A stretch of 64,000 nucleotides of DNA from Lachnospiraceae bacterium (GTDB lineage: Bacteria; Bacillota; Clostridia; Lachnospirales; Anaerotignaceae), in assembly GCA_003543235.1 (NCBI GenBank), contig DPJA01000030.1, forward strand, positions 62,001 through 126,000, read 5' to 3'. A program made the position numbers and the translations under genes. This document shows positions 17,551 to 26,199 of the stretch, piece after piece; position 1 is the first letter of the stretch, and the number at the start of each line of letters is the position of its first letter. The notes below the pieces were generated by a model that worked only from the letters and a program-made list of their open reading frames with translations, had not been told where the DNA came from and made no database searches.

Positions 17551-18111
17551 ATGTCTGAAATTAGAAAAACTAAAAAGAGGAAAGAAATTATGGATTGGAT
17601 TATATCACTTGTGGTTGTGATTTTTGTTGCACTTATTGTTCGTAGTTTAGTTGTGGGAACAACAATTGTAAAGGGAATTAGTATGCAGCCAACTTTTGAA
17701 CACAACGATTATGTTATATTAAATAAAATTGCTTATAGGTTTGGTGAACCCAAAAGAGGCGATATTGTTGTGTGTAGTTACGACAAAGGTACACAGGAAG
17801 AAAATATAATCAAGCGTGTGATAGGTACACCGGGTGATGTTATAGATATTAAAGTAGGTGACGAATATCAGTATATTGTACTTGTAAACGGCGAAGCTAT
17901 AGATGAAAGCTATTTGCCAGAAAACATGGAGCAAAAGGGCGATATTGAGTATCCATATACGGTACCTGAAGGGTGCTATTTTGTTATGGGCGATAACCGA
18001 AACAGTTCTAACGATAGCCGTTCAAAGGTTATTGGTGCTATACCAAAAGGAAATATAGGAGGCAAAGTAATTATAAGACTTATGCCATTTCATAGATTTT
18101 CAACATTTTAG
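17551..18111 (+). CDS. lepB: signal peptidase I
   Basis: Type I signal peptidase cleaves signal peptides of exported proteins at the outer face of the membrane. The 186-residue protein has one N-terminal transmembrane helix (about 14-34), the catalytic Ser44 in GISMQPT, the general-base Lys88 in IIKRVIGTPGD and the box E motif VMGDNRNSSNDSR. This is the short Gram-positive (P-type) form. AGGAGG lies 8 nt before the ATG. It lies between rplS and rbgA, the conserved Firmicute order. Confidence 0.96.
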   Translation: MSEIRKTKKRKEIMDWIISLVVVIFVALIVRSLVVGTTIVKGISMQPTFEHNDYVILNKIAYRFGEPKRGDIVVCSYDKGTQEENIIKRVIGTPGDVIDIKVGDEYQYIVLVNGEAIDESYLPENMEQKGDIEYPYTVPEGCYFVMGDNRNSSNDSRSKVIGAIPKGNIGGKVIIRLMPFHRFSTF

Positions 18112-18141
18112 AAGGAAAAACTAAAAATACAGGAGGTAAGT

Positions 18142-19086
18142 ATGAATATACAGTGGTACCCTGGGCATATGACAAAAACCCGCCGAATGATGGAGGAAAA
18201 CCTTAGTTTAGTGGATGTTGTTATAGAACTTATAGATGCAAGAATACCTTACAGCAGTAAAAATCCTGACATTGATGAATTGGCCAAAAATAAATTTAGA
18301 ATAATTGTAATGAATAAAAGCGACCTTGCGGATGAAAGATGCACAGCAAAATGGGTGGAATATTTTGAAGCAAAGGGATTTAAGGTAATATTAACAAACT
18401 CGGTTGCAGGTAAGGGTGTTAAAAGCGTTACAGACGTGGCAAGAGAGCTGATGGCAGAAAAGGTAGAACGTCTTAAGGCGAGAGGCAGGCTTTTTGTACC
18501 TGTGCGTGCTATGATAGTTGGAATACCCAATGTTGGAAAATCTACATTTATCAACAAGTATGTGGGTAAAACTACTGCCAAAACAGGGGATAAACCTGGC
18601 GTTACACGTGGAAAGCAGTGGATAAAAGTGAAAAAGGATTTTGAACTTTTGGATACACCAGGTATTCTGTGGCCAAAATTTGAGGACCAACAGGTAGGGC
18701 TTAAACTGGCATATACAGGTGCAATAAATGACGATATACTGGATATAGAAACTATGGCAGTTGAATTTATTAATTTGCTAATGAAGGTTGCTCCAAATTC
18801 TCTTAAAACAAGATATGAAGTTGATTATGACAGTGCTGACGCACCACATGAAATATTTGCAAAAATAGGTGTAGCACGAGGATTTCTTACAAAGGGCGGA
18901 GAGGTTGATACACTACGCTGTGCAAGGATACTGATGGACGAATACAGAGGCGGGAAAATAGGTAGAATTACACTAGAACTGCCAGACGACATAGTAGATA
19001 TGAGTAAGGAAACCGAGAAGAAGGCAAAGGAAAAACGCCAAAAGGATTTGGAAAGAAAAAGAGAATACAAAAAACGTAACGTATAA
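18142..19086 (+). CDS. rbgA: ribosome biogenesis GTPase RbgA (YlqF)
   Basis: RbgA is a circularly permuted GTPase needed for late 50S subunit assembly. The 314-residue protein begins with the conserved WYPGHMTK motif (about 5-12). The GTPase motifs occur in permuted order: G4 NKSD (about 58-61), G1 GIPNVGKST (about 128-136), G2 TxxKPGVTRG region and G3 DTPG (about 173-176). The C-terminal helical domain ends in a basic, coiled tail. GGAGG precedes the ATG. rnhB, often next in Firmicutes, is not here. Confidence 0.96.
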   Translation: MNIQWYPGHMTKTRRMMEENLSLVDVVIELIDARIPYSSKNPDIDELAKNKFRIIVMNKSDLADERCTAKWVEYFEAKGFKVILTNSVAGKGVKSVTDVARELMAEKVERLKARGRLFVPVRAMIVGIPNVGKSTFINKYVGKTTAKTGDKPGVTRGKQWIKVKKDFELLDTPGILWPKFEDQQVGLKLAYTGAINDDILDIETMAVEFINLLMKVAPNSLKTRYEVDYDSADAPHEIFAKIGVARGFLTKGGEVDTLRCARILMDEYRGGKIGRITLELPDDIVDMSKETEKKAKEKRQKDLERKREYKKRNV

Positions 19087-19135
19087 AAAGATATACGATG
19101 TGAGGGAAAATTTTACAAATGTTTGTCCCATGCAC

Positions 19136-19179
19136 GTAACGCAAAACTGGAACAGCTAGTCTGTTCTTTTTTGCGTTAC
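19136..19179 (+). terminator. long hairpin after rbgA
   Basis: An extended inverted repeat pairs GTAACGCAAAA (19136-19146) with TTTTTGCGTTAC (ending 19179) and GAACAG (19150-19155) with CTGTTC (19161-19166). The inner stem followed by TTTTTT acts as an intrinsic terminator; the outer arms add further pairing and an A tract on the left. Confidence 0.75.
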
Positions 19180-19203
19180 TAATGGTTAAATTTGTTTTTG
19201 AAT

Positions 19204-19276
19204 AACAAAAAAGCAGCCTAAACCAGTTATGACTCTGGGCGCTGCCAACATTAGTACTTAGTGTTGCTTTTTTGCT
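19204..19276 (-). terminator. branched terminator structure downstream of the micro-ORF
   Basis: Read on the minus strand, CAAAAAAGCA and TGCTTTTTTG form a closing stem enclosing two inner hairpins: one pairs GGCAGC with GCTGCC and CCAG with CTGG, the other is AACACTAAG/TTAATGTT-like with wobble pairs. The inner GCAGC/GCTGC hairpin is followed by TTTTTTG on the minus strand, so it can terminate a leftward transcript. The three-stem arrangement is more elaborate than a plain terminator. Confidence 0.5.
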
Positions 19277-19291
19277 TTTGTAAATTAGATG

Positions 19292-19348
19292 TTAGTCAAG
19301 AAGAAATAAACATTCTTCAATTACATCTGGAGTAATAACTATACTCAT
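19292..19348 (-). CDS. 18-residue micro-ORF of unknown function
   Basis: On the minus strand an AAAGGAGATGATACC ribosome binding site leads to an ATG and an 18-residue reading frame, MSIVITPDVIEECLFLLD, ending in TAA. I do not recognise it. The near-perfect ribosome binding site and spacing, a weak extended -10 (TG-G-TACACT on the minus strand, 19387-19395) and a downstream structured terminator all suggest a real transcript. It could be a leader or signalling peptide, or a translated small RNA. No exporter, receptor or modifying enzyme is adjacent. Confidence 0.4.
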   Translation of the reverse strand: MSIVITPDVIEECLFLLD

Positions 19349-19397
19349 GGTATCATCTCCTTTCTCGAAATTCATACTAACATAGTGTACCACACTT

Positions 19398-19481
19398 ATA
19401 TTACAGTTGCATGTAATTCATATTACATTTGTGTTAAGTTTACATAAAGTTTTTGACGAGAAATGTAAAGTGATTTATAAA
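19398..19481 (+). promoter_or_regulatory. direct repeats and a second promoter in the 19.1-19.8 kb spacer
   Basis: ATATTACA occurs twice, at 19398-19405 and 19420-19427, 22 bp apart, followed by similar ACAGTTGCA and ACATTTGTG extensions. Repeats two helical turns apart resemble sites for LytTR-type regulators. Just to the right lies TTGACG (19453-19458), a 17-bp spacer and TATAAA (19476-19481), a rightward promoter with no evident gene in the next 80 bp. The remainder of 19482-19560 shows nothing recognisable. Confidence 0.45.
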
Positions 19482-19560
19482 CGTGTTTAAAAATGGGTTT
19501 TAAAGCATAACTTGCTATTAATTTTAAGATGGGTATGTAAATTGTGTGTAATAAAAAATG

Positions 19561-19589
19561 TTGACAGCATCTAAAATATAGGATACAAT
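19561..19589 (+). promoter_or_regulatory. promoter of the peptide ABC transporter operon
   Basis: A consensus TTGACA (19561-19566), a 17-bp spacer and TACAAT (19584-19589). It leaves a 5' untranslated leader of about 220 nt before the first permease gene. The leader is AT-rich and no known riboswitch class was recognised. Confidence 0.8.
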
Positions 19590-19815
19590 TATATGCAGTT
19601 TCATGTAGAAACGTAGCCTTTTAGAAAAAGGTATAACATTGGTATGAATTAAAATCAGTTAAATATTTAATTAATTATATTACCACGAAGGTATAATTTG
19701 ACAGGAGTCAGATTAATATTTTGGTGGTTTTTTGTTGCCTTAAAAACAATATTCATGTTTTTGTGGTTATATTGAAGAATGAAAATAAAACTTTTATATT
19801 GAAGGTGGCTTTTAA

Positions 19816-20814
19816 TTGAACGAAAAAAACATTTTTATTAAAAAAACAACATACCGAATTTTAGGGTTTGTATTTGCAATGCTAATATTATCAATTGTCG
19901 TTTTCTATTTTGCAAGACTTGCACCAGGGGACCCACTACAGTCATTTTATGGAGATTCTGTAGAGTCTATGACTGCCAAAGAATTGCAGGCGGCAAGGGT
20001 TCGCCTTGGTTTAAATGAACCGATTTTTATTCAATATATTAAATGGATAGAAAATGCGTTTCATGGCGATTTTGGTTTATCTCTTAAATATAAAATACCA
20101 GCCATGAGCGTGGTTTCGCCACTTATAGGGAATACTCTTGTACTGGGTGGAACTGCCTATATACTTATGTTTATTATGGCAGTTTTACTTGCAGTTGCTT
20201 GTGCTGTTAATGAGGATTCCGTATTTGACAGGTTAATTTGCAAAACAGGCACAGTATCATATTATGTGCCACCGTTTTGGCTTGGAATTTTGCTTGTTTT
20301 GATATTCAGTATCAATTTTAAATGGTTTCCCAGTAGTGGGGCTTATGATGTAGGCAAGGCAAATGACATTATTAACAGAATAAAACATATGGTTTTGCCA
20401 TTGGTTGTTATGATTATGAGTCATCTTTGGTATTATGCCTATATGATAAGAAACAAGCTTTTAGATGAGGTGCGTAAGGATTATGTGCTTTTAGCAAAGG
20501 CGAAGGGGCTTAAAAAGTCGGAAATAATGTGGAAACACTGTTTAAGAAATGCTTTACCAACCATAGTTAACATTATGGCAATATCTATTCCTCATGTTTT
20601 AAGTGGTACGTATATAGCTGAGGCAGTTTTTAATTATCCGGGTCTTGGTTCTTTGTCAATAGAAAGTGCAAAATATCACGATTACAATTTGCTAATGTTA
20701 TTGGTGTTGATAACAGGATTTTTGGTTATTTTTAGCAGCATTATAGCAAAAACAATAAATGAAATAATTGACCCACGTATGAAGGAAACGGAGGTGTCTG
20801 CATGGCAGAAATAG
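19816..20814 (+). CDS. ABC transporter permease, OppB/DppB family
   Basis: The inner-membrane permease is 332 residues with about six transmembrane helices. It has the N-terminal family stretch FYFARLAPGDP (about 36-46), the GDFGLSL motif (about 88-94), and the EAA loop YVLLAKAKGLKKSEIMWKHC (about 222-241) that contacts the ATPases. The start codon is TTG, supported by GAAGGTGG 8 nt upstream. It is the first gene of the operon permease-permease-binding protein-ATPase-ATPase and overlaps the next gene by 13 bp. Family members import di/oligopeptides or nickel; which applies is not clear. Confidence 0.9.
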   Translation: MNEKNIFIKKTTYRILGFVFAMLILSIVVFYFARLAPGDPLQSFYGDSVESMTAKELQAARVRLGLNEPIFIQYIKWIENAFHGDFGLSLKYKIPAMSVVSPLIGNTLVLGGTAYILMFIMAVLLAVACAVNEDSVFDRLICKTGTVSYYVPPFWLGILLVLIFSINFKWFPSSGAYDVGKANDIINRIKHMVLPLVVMIMSHLWYYAYMIRNKLLDEVRKDYVLLAKAKGLKKSEIMWKHCLRNALPTIVNIMAISIPHVLSGTYIAEAVFNYPGLGSLSIESAKYHDYNLLMLLVLITGFLVIFSSIIAKTINEIIDPRMKETEVSAWQK

Positions 20815-21707
20815 ACTCTTCTAAATTTCGTGTGGTGGGTGCAGAATATAAAACAATTGAGCCTATAATAAATAAGTTGACTTTAAGAGAAAAACTAAAA
20901 GGAAAGCCTATTTTTTCTTTTATTATTTTATTAGCAATTATTATATGCTGTATTTTTTCTGGTAAGATAGGAAATCACAATCCAAGTGGATTTTATCTTG
21001 AAAATTTGAACAATGCACCTAACAGTGAATTTTATTTTGGAACGGATTCATTGGGACGAGATATATTTTCAATGATTTGGTATGGAGGACGGGTATCAAT
21101 TTTAATAGGGTTGTTAAGCATGGCCATAATTACAGTTATAGGCATTGTATATGGCTGTATAAGCGGTGTTTCAAGTGAAAAAGTAGATGCTTTTATGATG
21201 AGAACGGCAGAGCTTGGTAATAGCATACCAACACTTCTTCTGATACTTTTGATTGCGTCTATTACAGGAAAACAAAATGTTTTTAAAATATCATTTGTAA
21301 TAGGGATTACGGGATGGTTTGGACTAGCCAGAATTGTACGAAGTGAAGTAAGACAAATAAGAAACAGCGAATATCTAATGTCTGCAAGAACATATGGTGC
21401 AGGCTTTGGGCATATTATGATTTTTCATTTAATACCAAATTTTGTTTCGCCAATTATGTTTGTGGTTGTTTCAAGCATTAGTTCAAGTATGTCAATGGAA
21501 GCTACACTCAGTTTTTTGGGGTTGGGACTACCAGTTGACGTTATATCGTGGGGGAGTATGCTTTCTCTTGCAAACAAAGCTCTTTTATTAAATACGTGGT
21601 GGGTTATTGTTATACCAGGTTTTTTTCTAATATTAACACTTAACTGCATTACAAACTTAGGAAGTTTCTTCAGAAAAGAAACGAATAAAATACACAGCAA
21701 CCTTTAG
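20802..21707 (+). CDS. ABC transporter permease, OppC/DppC family
   Basis: Second permease, 301 residues, with a cytoplasmic N-terminal stretch of about 35 residues, the family motif HPFGTDSLGRDI-like FGTDSLGRDIFS (about 79-90), about five to six transmembrane helices and the EAA loop YLMSARTYGAGFGHIM (about 192-207). GGAGG lies just before the ATG, inside the preceding gene. It pairs with the upstream permease to form the membrane channel. Confidence 0.9.
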   Translation: MAEIDSSKFRVVGAEYKTIEPIINKLTLREKLKGKPIFSFIILLAIIICCIFSGKIGNHNPSGFYLENLNNAPNSEFYFGTDSLGRDIFSMIWYGGRVSILIGLLSMAIITVIGIVYGCISGVSSEKVDAFMMRTAELGNSIPTLLLILLIASITGKQNVFKISFVIGITGWFGLARIVRSEVRQIRNSEYLMSARTYGAGFGHIMIFHLIPNFVSPIMFVVVSSISSSMSMEATLSFLGLGLPVDVISWGSMLSLANKALLLNTWWVIVIPGFFLILTLNCITNLGSFFRKETNKIHSNL

Positions 21708-21751
21708 TTTTTTATGCAATGAAAATAAATCAAAATACTTAGGAGGAAAAA

Positions 21752-23353
21752 ATGAAACTTAATTTTAAGAAAGCTATTGCAATTACGTTAAGCACAATTT
21801 TATGTGCAGGGCTTACAGCGTGTGGAGGTTCAAGCACAACACCAACGGTAACAAATGATGAAAAAGGAAAAACAGATTTATCTAATCTTTCTAACACACT
21901 GGTATATGCTGGTGAGGCAGAAAGCACCATTAACCCTATTCTCAATACCCACGATGAAGTGCCTGACCTTATTTTTTCAGGACTGATGAAATACGATGGT
22001 GATGGAACACCAATTTGTGACCTTGCAGAGAGCTATGAATATGATGAACCTACCCTTACCTATACATTTGTACTTAAAGAGGGCGTTAAGTGGCATGATG
22101 GCGAAGCGTTTACAGCCGATGATGTTGTATATACATATGATATTCTTACATCGGATGAATCTCTTTCGGCAAGTATTACAAGCAATTATGAAGATATTGC
22201 AAGGGTGACAGCACCAGATGAAAAAACTGTAGTTATAACTCTTTCAAAATTTAATGCGGCTATGCTTAATTACTTTACAATGGGTATACTGCCAAAGCAT
22301 TTGACAGAGGGCGAAGATATAAATACAATGTCATTTAATCAGACGCCTGTTGGCACAGGTCGCTATAAATTTGTTGATTGGGACACAGCGGGCGGGATGA
22401 TTACTCTTGCGGCAAACACAGACTACTATGATAAAGTACCTAATATTGAAAGAATAATTTATAAAACAGTTTCAGTTGAGAGTACAAAAGCATTAATGCT
22501 TCAGTCGGGAGAGGCAGACCTTGCATGGCTTAATGCAAACTATGCAGAAACATTTAGAGGAAATGATGATTATAAAAATATTGATTTTACAACGGCGGAT
22601 TACCGTGGAATTTCAATGGATTTCAAAACAGAATTCTGGCAGAAAAATGGAGATTCGATAGGTGTTTTGAACTATGCAATAGATAAGAATTCAATAGTTG
22701 CGGGCGTTCTTAACGGCAGAGGTGTTTCAGCCTATAGCCCAATTCAGTTGAATGCTTTGGGTGGAAACAAAGAGGCGGACATTTATCCTTATAATCTTGA
22801 TAAATTTGCGTCTGAAATGGAAAAGCTGGGTTGGACAAAAAACTCAGAGGGTATTTACGAAAGGAATGGAGAAAAATTTCATTTTACAATTCAGGTTCGT
22901 GATTATGAAGAAGAACGTGTTGATATAGCAAATCTTTGTGCAAATCAGCTGAAAGCCGCAGGTGTTGATATGGAGGTTGTGCTTGTAACTAAATTTGACT
23001 GGACAGCAGGTTACAATGGTTTCCTTTCTGGTTATGCAGCACAGTTTGACCCAGACGCTTTTTATTCAAACTTTGTAACTGATGCAAGTGGTAATACTAT
23101 GAAGTATTCAAATGCAAAGGTTGATGAGCTTTTAAATGCAGCAAGGCATGAAAAAGATGCAGATAAACGTAAAGAGATTTACGGCGAGTTTGAAAAGGCT
23201 TATTCAGAGATGCCAGGTGTTGTGCTTGTTGCGTTCCTTGATGGCAATTATGTAAGCATTGCAGGTCTTGATGGATTGGATACTACAAGAATTTTAGGGC
23301 ATCATGCTGTGGGTGTTATGTGGAATATAGAAGAATGGACTTTAAATAGATAA
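21752..23353 (+). CDS. ABC transporter substrate-binding lipoprotein, SBP family 5
   Basis: An extracellular lipoprotein of 533 residues with a signal peptide and lipobox LTAC (lipidated Cys24), then the family 5 binding domain: WHDGEAFTADDVVYTYD (about 115-131) is the hallmark segment. Family members bind peptides, nickel chelates or sugars. Near the C terminus is a GHHAVGVMWNIEEW segment with adjacent histidines; it could bind a metal complex, but that is speculation. GGAGG precedes the ATG by 6 nt. It lies 44 bp after the second permease, without a terminator. Confidence 0.9.
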   Translation: MKLNFKKAIAITLSTILCAGLTACGGSSTTPTVTNDEKGKTDLSNLSNTLVYAGEAESTINPILNTHDEVPDLIFSGLMKYDGDGTPICDLAESYEYDEPTLTYTFVLKEGVKWHDGEAFTADDVVYTYDILTSDESLSASITSNYEDIARVTAPDEKTVVITLSKFNAAMLNYFTMGILPKHLTEGEDINTMSFNQTPVGTGRYKFVDWDTAGGMITLAANTDYYDKVPNIERIIYKTVSVESTKALMLQSGEADLAWLNANYAETFRGNDDYKNIDFTTADYRGISMDFKTEFWQKNGDSIGVLNYAIDKNSIVAGVLNGRGVSAYSPIQLNALGGNKEADIYPYNLDKFASEMEKLGWTKNSEGIYERNGEKFHFTIQVRDYEEERVDIANLCANQLKAAGVDMEVVLVTKFDWTAGYNGFLSGYAAQFDPDAFYSNFVTDASGNTMKYSNAKVDELLNAARHEKDADKRKEIYGEFEKAYSEMPGVVLVAFLDGNYVSIAGLDGLDTTRILGHHAVGVMWNIEEWTLNR

Positions 23354-23380
23354 TGATGTGATTTTTTTGGAGGCAGTTTT

Positions 23381-24400
23381 ATGGACAAGGTACTTGAGCT
23401 TAAAGATTTATCACTTAGTTTTTATACTAAACAGGGAGAAATTGAGGCAGTCAGGGGAGTAAATCTTTCGTTAAATAAGGGTGAAATACTGGCTATTGTA
23501 GGTGAATCTGGCTGTGGAAAGACAGTGATGAGCAAGGCTGTACTTAAACTGCTTCCTAAAAATTCAAAAATAAAGACAGGCAGTATTATTATTGACGGCG
23601 AAGATATAACGGATTATTCCGAAAATAAAATGCGTAGTATTAGGGGTGGTGTTGTTTCCATGGTGTTTCAAGATGCTATGACAACATTAAACCCAACAAT
23701 ACCCGTTGGAAAACAGATTGCAGAGGCAGTTTTGAAGCACAATAAGGTAAATAGCGAAGAGGCAAAAAAACGTGCATTGGAAATGATGGATTTAGTGGGT
23801 ATTGATGATTCTATGCATAGATATTATATGCAGCCCCACTATTTTTCTGGTGGTATGAGGCAAAGATGCGTTTTGGCAATTGCCCTTGCATCCAACCCTA
23901 AGGTGCTTTTTGCCGATGAACCAACAACGGCTTTGGATGTAACTGTTCAGGCTAAAATATTGGATTTGCTACTGGAAATAAGAGAAAAAACAGGAATTTC
24001 TATTGTTTTTATTACACATGATTTTGGTGTTGTGGCAAGGATAGCCGATAGAGTGGCTGTTATGTATGCAGGCAAAATAGTAGAAATAGGAACGGCGGAA
24101 GATGTGTTTTATGACCCACGACATCCCTATACATGGGGACTTATGTTATGTTTGCCGTATTTGGCAAAGGAAGGACAACCTTTGGAAAGCATAGCAGGAA
24201 TGCCACCTGTTATGATAAACATCCCTAAAGGTGATGCCTTTGCTATACGAAATAAATATGCCCTTGAAATTGATTATGAGGAGCAACCGCCTATGTTTGA
24301 AATAAGTGCTACCCATAGTGCGGCTACATGGCTGCTAGACGAAAGAGCTCCAAAAATTCAGCCGCCTGTGTCTATTAAAAGAGGTTTAAAGAATGGATAA
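23381..24400 (+). CDS. ABC transporter ATPase, OppD type lacking the Fe-S cysteines
   Basis: An ATPase of 339 residues with Walker A GESGCGKT (41-48), Q-loop, signature YFSGGMRQR, Walker B VLFADEPTTALD and H-loop ITHDFGV. The C-terminal oligopeptide-type extension is present, but the four cysteines that in many OppD/DppD proteins ligate a [4Fe-4S] cluster are replaced: the stretch GDAFAIRNKYALEID (about 284-298) has Asp, Asn and Asp where Cys is usual, and the last Cys after THSA is Ala. GGAGG precedes the ATG. The stop overlaps the next gene by 8 bp. Confidence 0.92.
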   Translation: MDKVLELKDLSLSFYTKQGEIEAVRGVNLSLNKGEILAIVGESGCGKTVMSKAVLKLLPKNSKIKTGSIIIDGEDITDYSENKMRSIRGGVVSMVFQDAMTTLNPTIPVGKQIAEAVLKHNKVNSEEAKKRALEMMDLVGIDDSMHRYYMQPHYFSGGMRQRCVLAIALASNPKVLFADEPTTALDVTVQAKILDLLLEIREKTGISIVFITHDFGVVARIADRVAVMYAGKIVEIGTAEDVFYDPRHPYTWGLMLCLPYLAKEGQPLESIAGMPPVMINIPKGDAFAIRNKYALEIDYEEQPPMFEISATHSAATWLLDERAPKIQPPVSIKRGLKNG

Positions 24401-25280
24401 TGACATAATTTTGGAAGTGAGAAAGCTTAAACAGCATTTTAAAATAAACAGCCATATGATAGTAAAGGCTGTGGATGGAATAAGTTTCAGTGTGAAAAAG
24501 GGTGAAATATTTGGGCTTGTTGGTGAAAGTGGCTCAGGTAAGTCAACAGTTGCTAAAACCATAATGGGTTTACATAACATAACTGAAGGCGAGGTATATT
24601 ATAAAGGATTTAAAATATCCGATAGAGGTGTTTTTTCAAAAAACAAAAAGGATATTCAAAAAAATTTGCAGATTATATTTCAGGATTCTTCGGCTGCACT
24701 CAATCAAAGAATGACCATTGAAAAAATAATAGCCGAGCCAATCAGGGTAAATCATATTATTAATAATAAAGAAGAGCTAAACAAAAAAGTTAGCCAGCTT
24801 TTAAACCAAGTTGGGCTTGATGAAAGCTTTAAATACAAGTATCCAAGTGAAATATCTGGTGGTCAGCGTCAAAGAGTGGCAATAGCAAGGAGCATAAGTA
24901 CAAATCCTGACATTATTATTGCAGATGAACCAATAGCATCTCTTGATATATCCATTCAAGCACAAATTGTAACATTGTTTCAAAAGCTGCAAAAGGAATA
25001 CGGATTTACATTCATTTTTATTGCTCATGATTTATCTATTATACGGTTTATAAGCCATAGGGTTGGTGTTATGTTTCAAGGGAAAATAGTTGAATTAGCA
25101 CCAACTGATGAGCTTTTTAATAACCCATTACATTCATATACAAAGTCGCTTTTGTCGGCAGTACCTGTTCCTAATCCATTTTATGAACGAAACAAAAAAA
25201 TATTAGATTTCGATATAAGGACTTTTGATTTTAATGGAGTCCTTGAAGAAGTATCACCAGAGCATTTTGTATATAAATAA
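24393..25280 (+). CDS. ABC transporter ATPase, OppF/DppF type
   Basis: Second ATPase, 295 residues, with Walker A GESGSGKS (about 46-53), signature EISGGQRQR, Walker B IIIADEPIASLD and H-loop IAHDLSI. The C-terminal extension after residue 250 is short and lacks the Cys-rich motif, as is usual for OppF. It pairs with the preceding ATPase as a heterodimer. The operon ends here at a terminator. Confidence 0.92.
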   Translation: MDNDIILEVRKLKQHFKINSHMIVKAVDGISFSVKKGEIFGLVGESGSGKSTVAKTIMGLHNITEGEVYYKGFKISDRGVFSKNKKDIQKNLQIIFQDSSAALNQRMTIEKIIAEPIRVNHIINNKEELNKKVSQLLNQVGLDESFKYKYPSEISGGQRQRVAIARSISTNPDIIIADEPIASLDISIQAQIVTLFQKLQKEYGFTFIFIAHDLSIIRFISHRVGVMFQGKIVELAPTDELFNNPLHSYTKSLLSAVPVPNPFYERNKKILDFDIRTFDFNGVLEEVSPEHFVYK

Positions 25281-25315
25281 TGAGCAGTTGACACATAACA
25301 AAATATTTAAATTAT

Positions 25316-25346
25316 AAAGGCAACCCAAATAATTAAGGTTGCCTTT
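25316..25346 (+). terminator. intrinsic terminator after the peptide transporter operon
   Basis: A perfect 10-bp stem AAAGGCAACC/GGTTGCCTTT (25316-25325, 25337-25346). The A and T runs within the stem make it potentially bidirectional, serving also the convergent racemase gene. Confidence 0.85.
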
Positions 25347-25395
25347 AGTTCTTTAAAGAAAAATGTTATGAAGCAATTAAACAATAAATTGGAAT

Positions 25396-26091
25396 TTATC
25401 TATTTAATGATTTTAGAGCGGATACATATGCGTGTATCTGGGTAGTATCAAATACTGGTAATGATGTATCATCCTGTTTAATAAGCAATCCAATTTCTGT
25501 ACATCCAAGAATTACACCTTCTGCACCTTCATTTTTTAACTGCTCTATAATGCGAAGATATTGTTTTCTTGATTCATCATTAATATTACCCATACATAAT
25601 TCGTTATAAATAATATTGTTTACCAATTCAATATCTACTTCATTTGGAATGATTACATCAATCCCTCTACTCTTGATTCTTTCTTTATAAAAATCTTGTG
25701 TCATAGTATATTTTGTTCCAAGTAACGCTACTTTTCTGACATTTTTCCTTTTTAATTCTTCTGCTGTTGTATCTGCAATGTGAATAATTGGAATACTAAT
25801 TTTTTTCTGTATTTGAGGAACTACTTTGTGCATGGTATTTGTACATATTACAATAAAGTCGGCACCTGAATTCTCCAGGTTTTGTGCTGCTTTTGATAAA
25901 ATATCTGCACTCTTTTCCCATTCACCATTTGCCTGACACTCTTCTATTTCTGCAAAATCAACACTATAAAGTATTATTTTTGCAGAGTGTAATCCGCCGA
26001 TTTCTTCCTTTATTGTATTATTTATTATTTGATAATAAGTTACCGTACTTTCCCAACTCATTCCGCCTATTAAACCTAGTGTTTTCATCAT
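25396..26091 (-). CDS. aspartate/glutamate racemase family protein
   Basis: A PLP-independent amino-acid racemase of 231 residues. The N terminus KTLGLIGGMSWEST is typical of the RacX/YgeA group. The two catalytic cysteines lie in ICTNTMHK (about 79-86) and LGCTEIGLL (about 190-198). Relatives racemise aspartate or a broad range of amino acids. ATG 26091 has AAGGA 7 nt upstream and was preferred over a further in-frame Met. It lies 108 bp downstream of rubrerythrin in the same direction, probably with separate expression. Confidence 0.88.
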   Translation of the reverse strand: MMKTLGLIGGMSWESTVTYYQIINNTIKEEIGGLHSAKIILYSVDFAEIEECQANGEWEKSADILSKAAQNLENSGADFIVICTNTMHKVVPQIQKKISIPIIHIADTTAEELKRKNVRKVALLGTKYTMTQDFYKERIKSRGIDVIIPNEVDIELVNNIIYNELCMGNINDESRKQYLRIIEQLKNEGAEGVILGCTEIGLLIKQDDTSLPVFDTTQIHAYVSALKSLNR

Positions 26092-26199
26092 GTTATTTTC
26101 CTTCACAATCCACAAACTATTATTTATCTTTTATATTAATATTTATCGCTTTAATGGTTTTGACAAATTAAAGAAAACCTCGTAACCTGTTATAAAACC

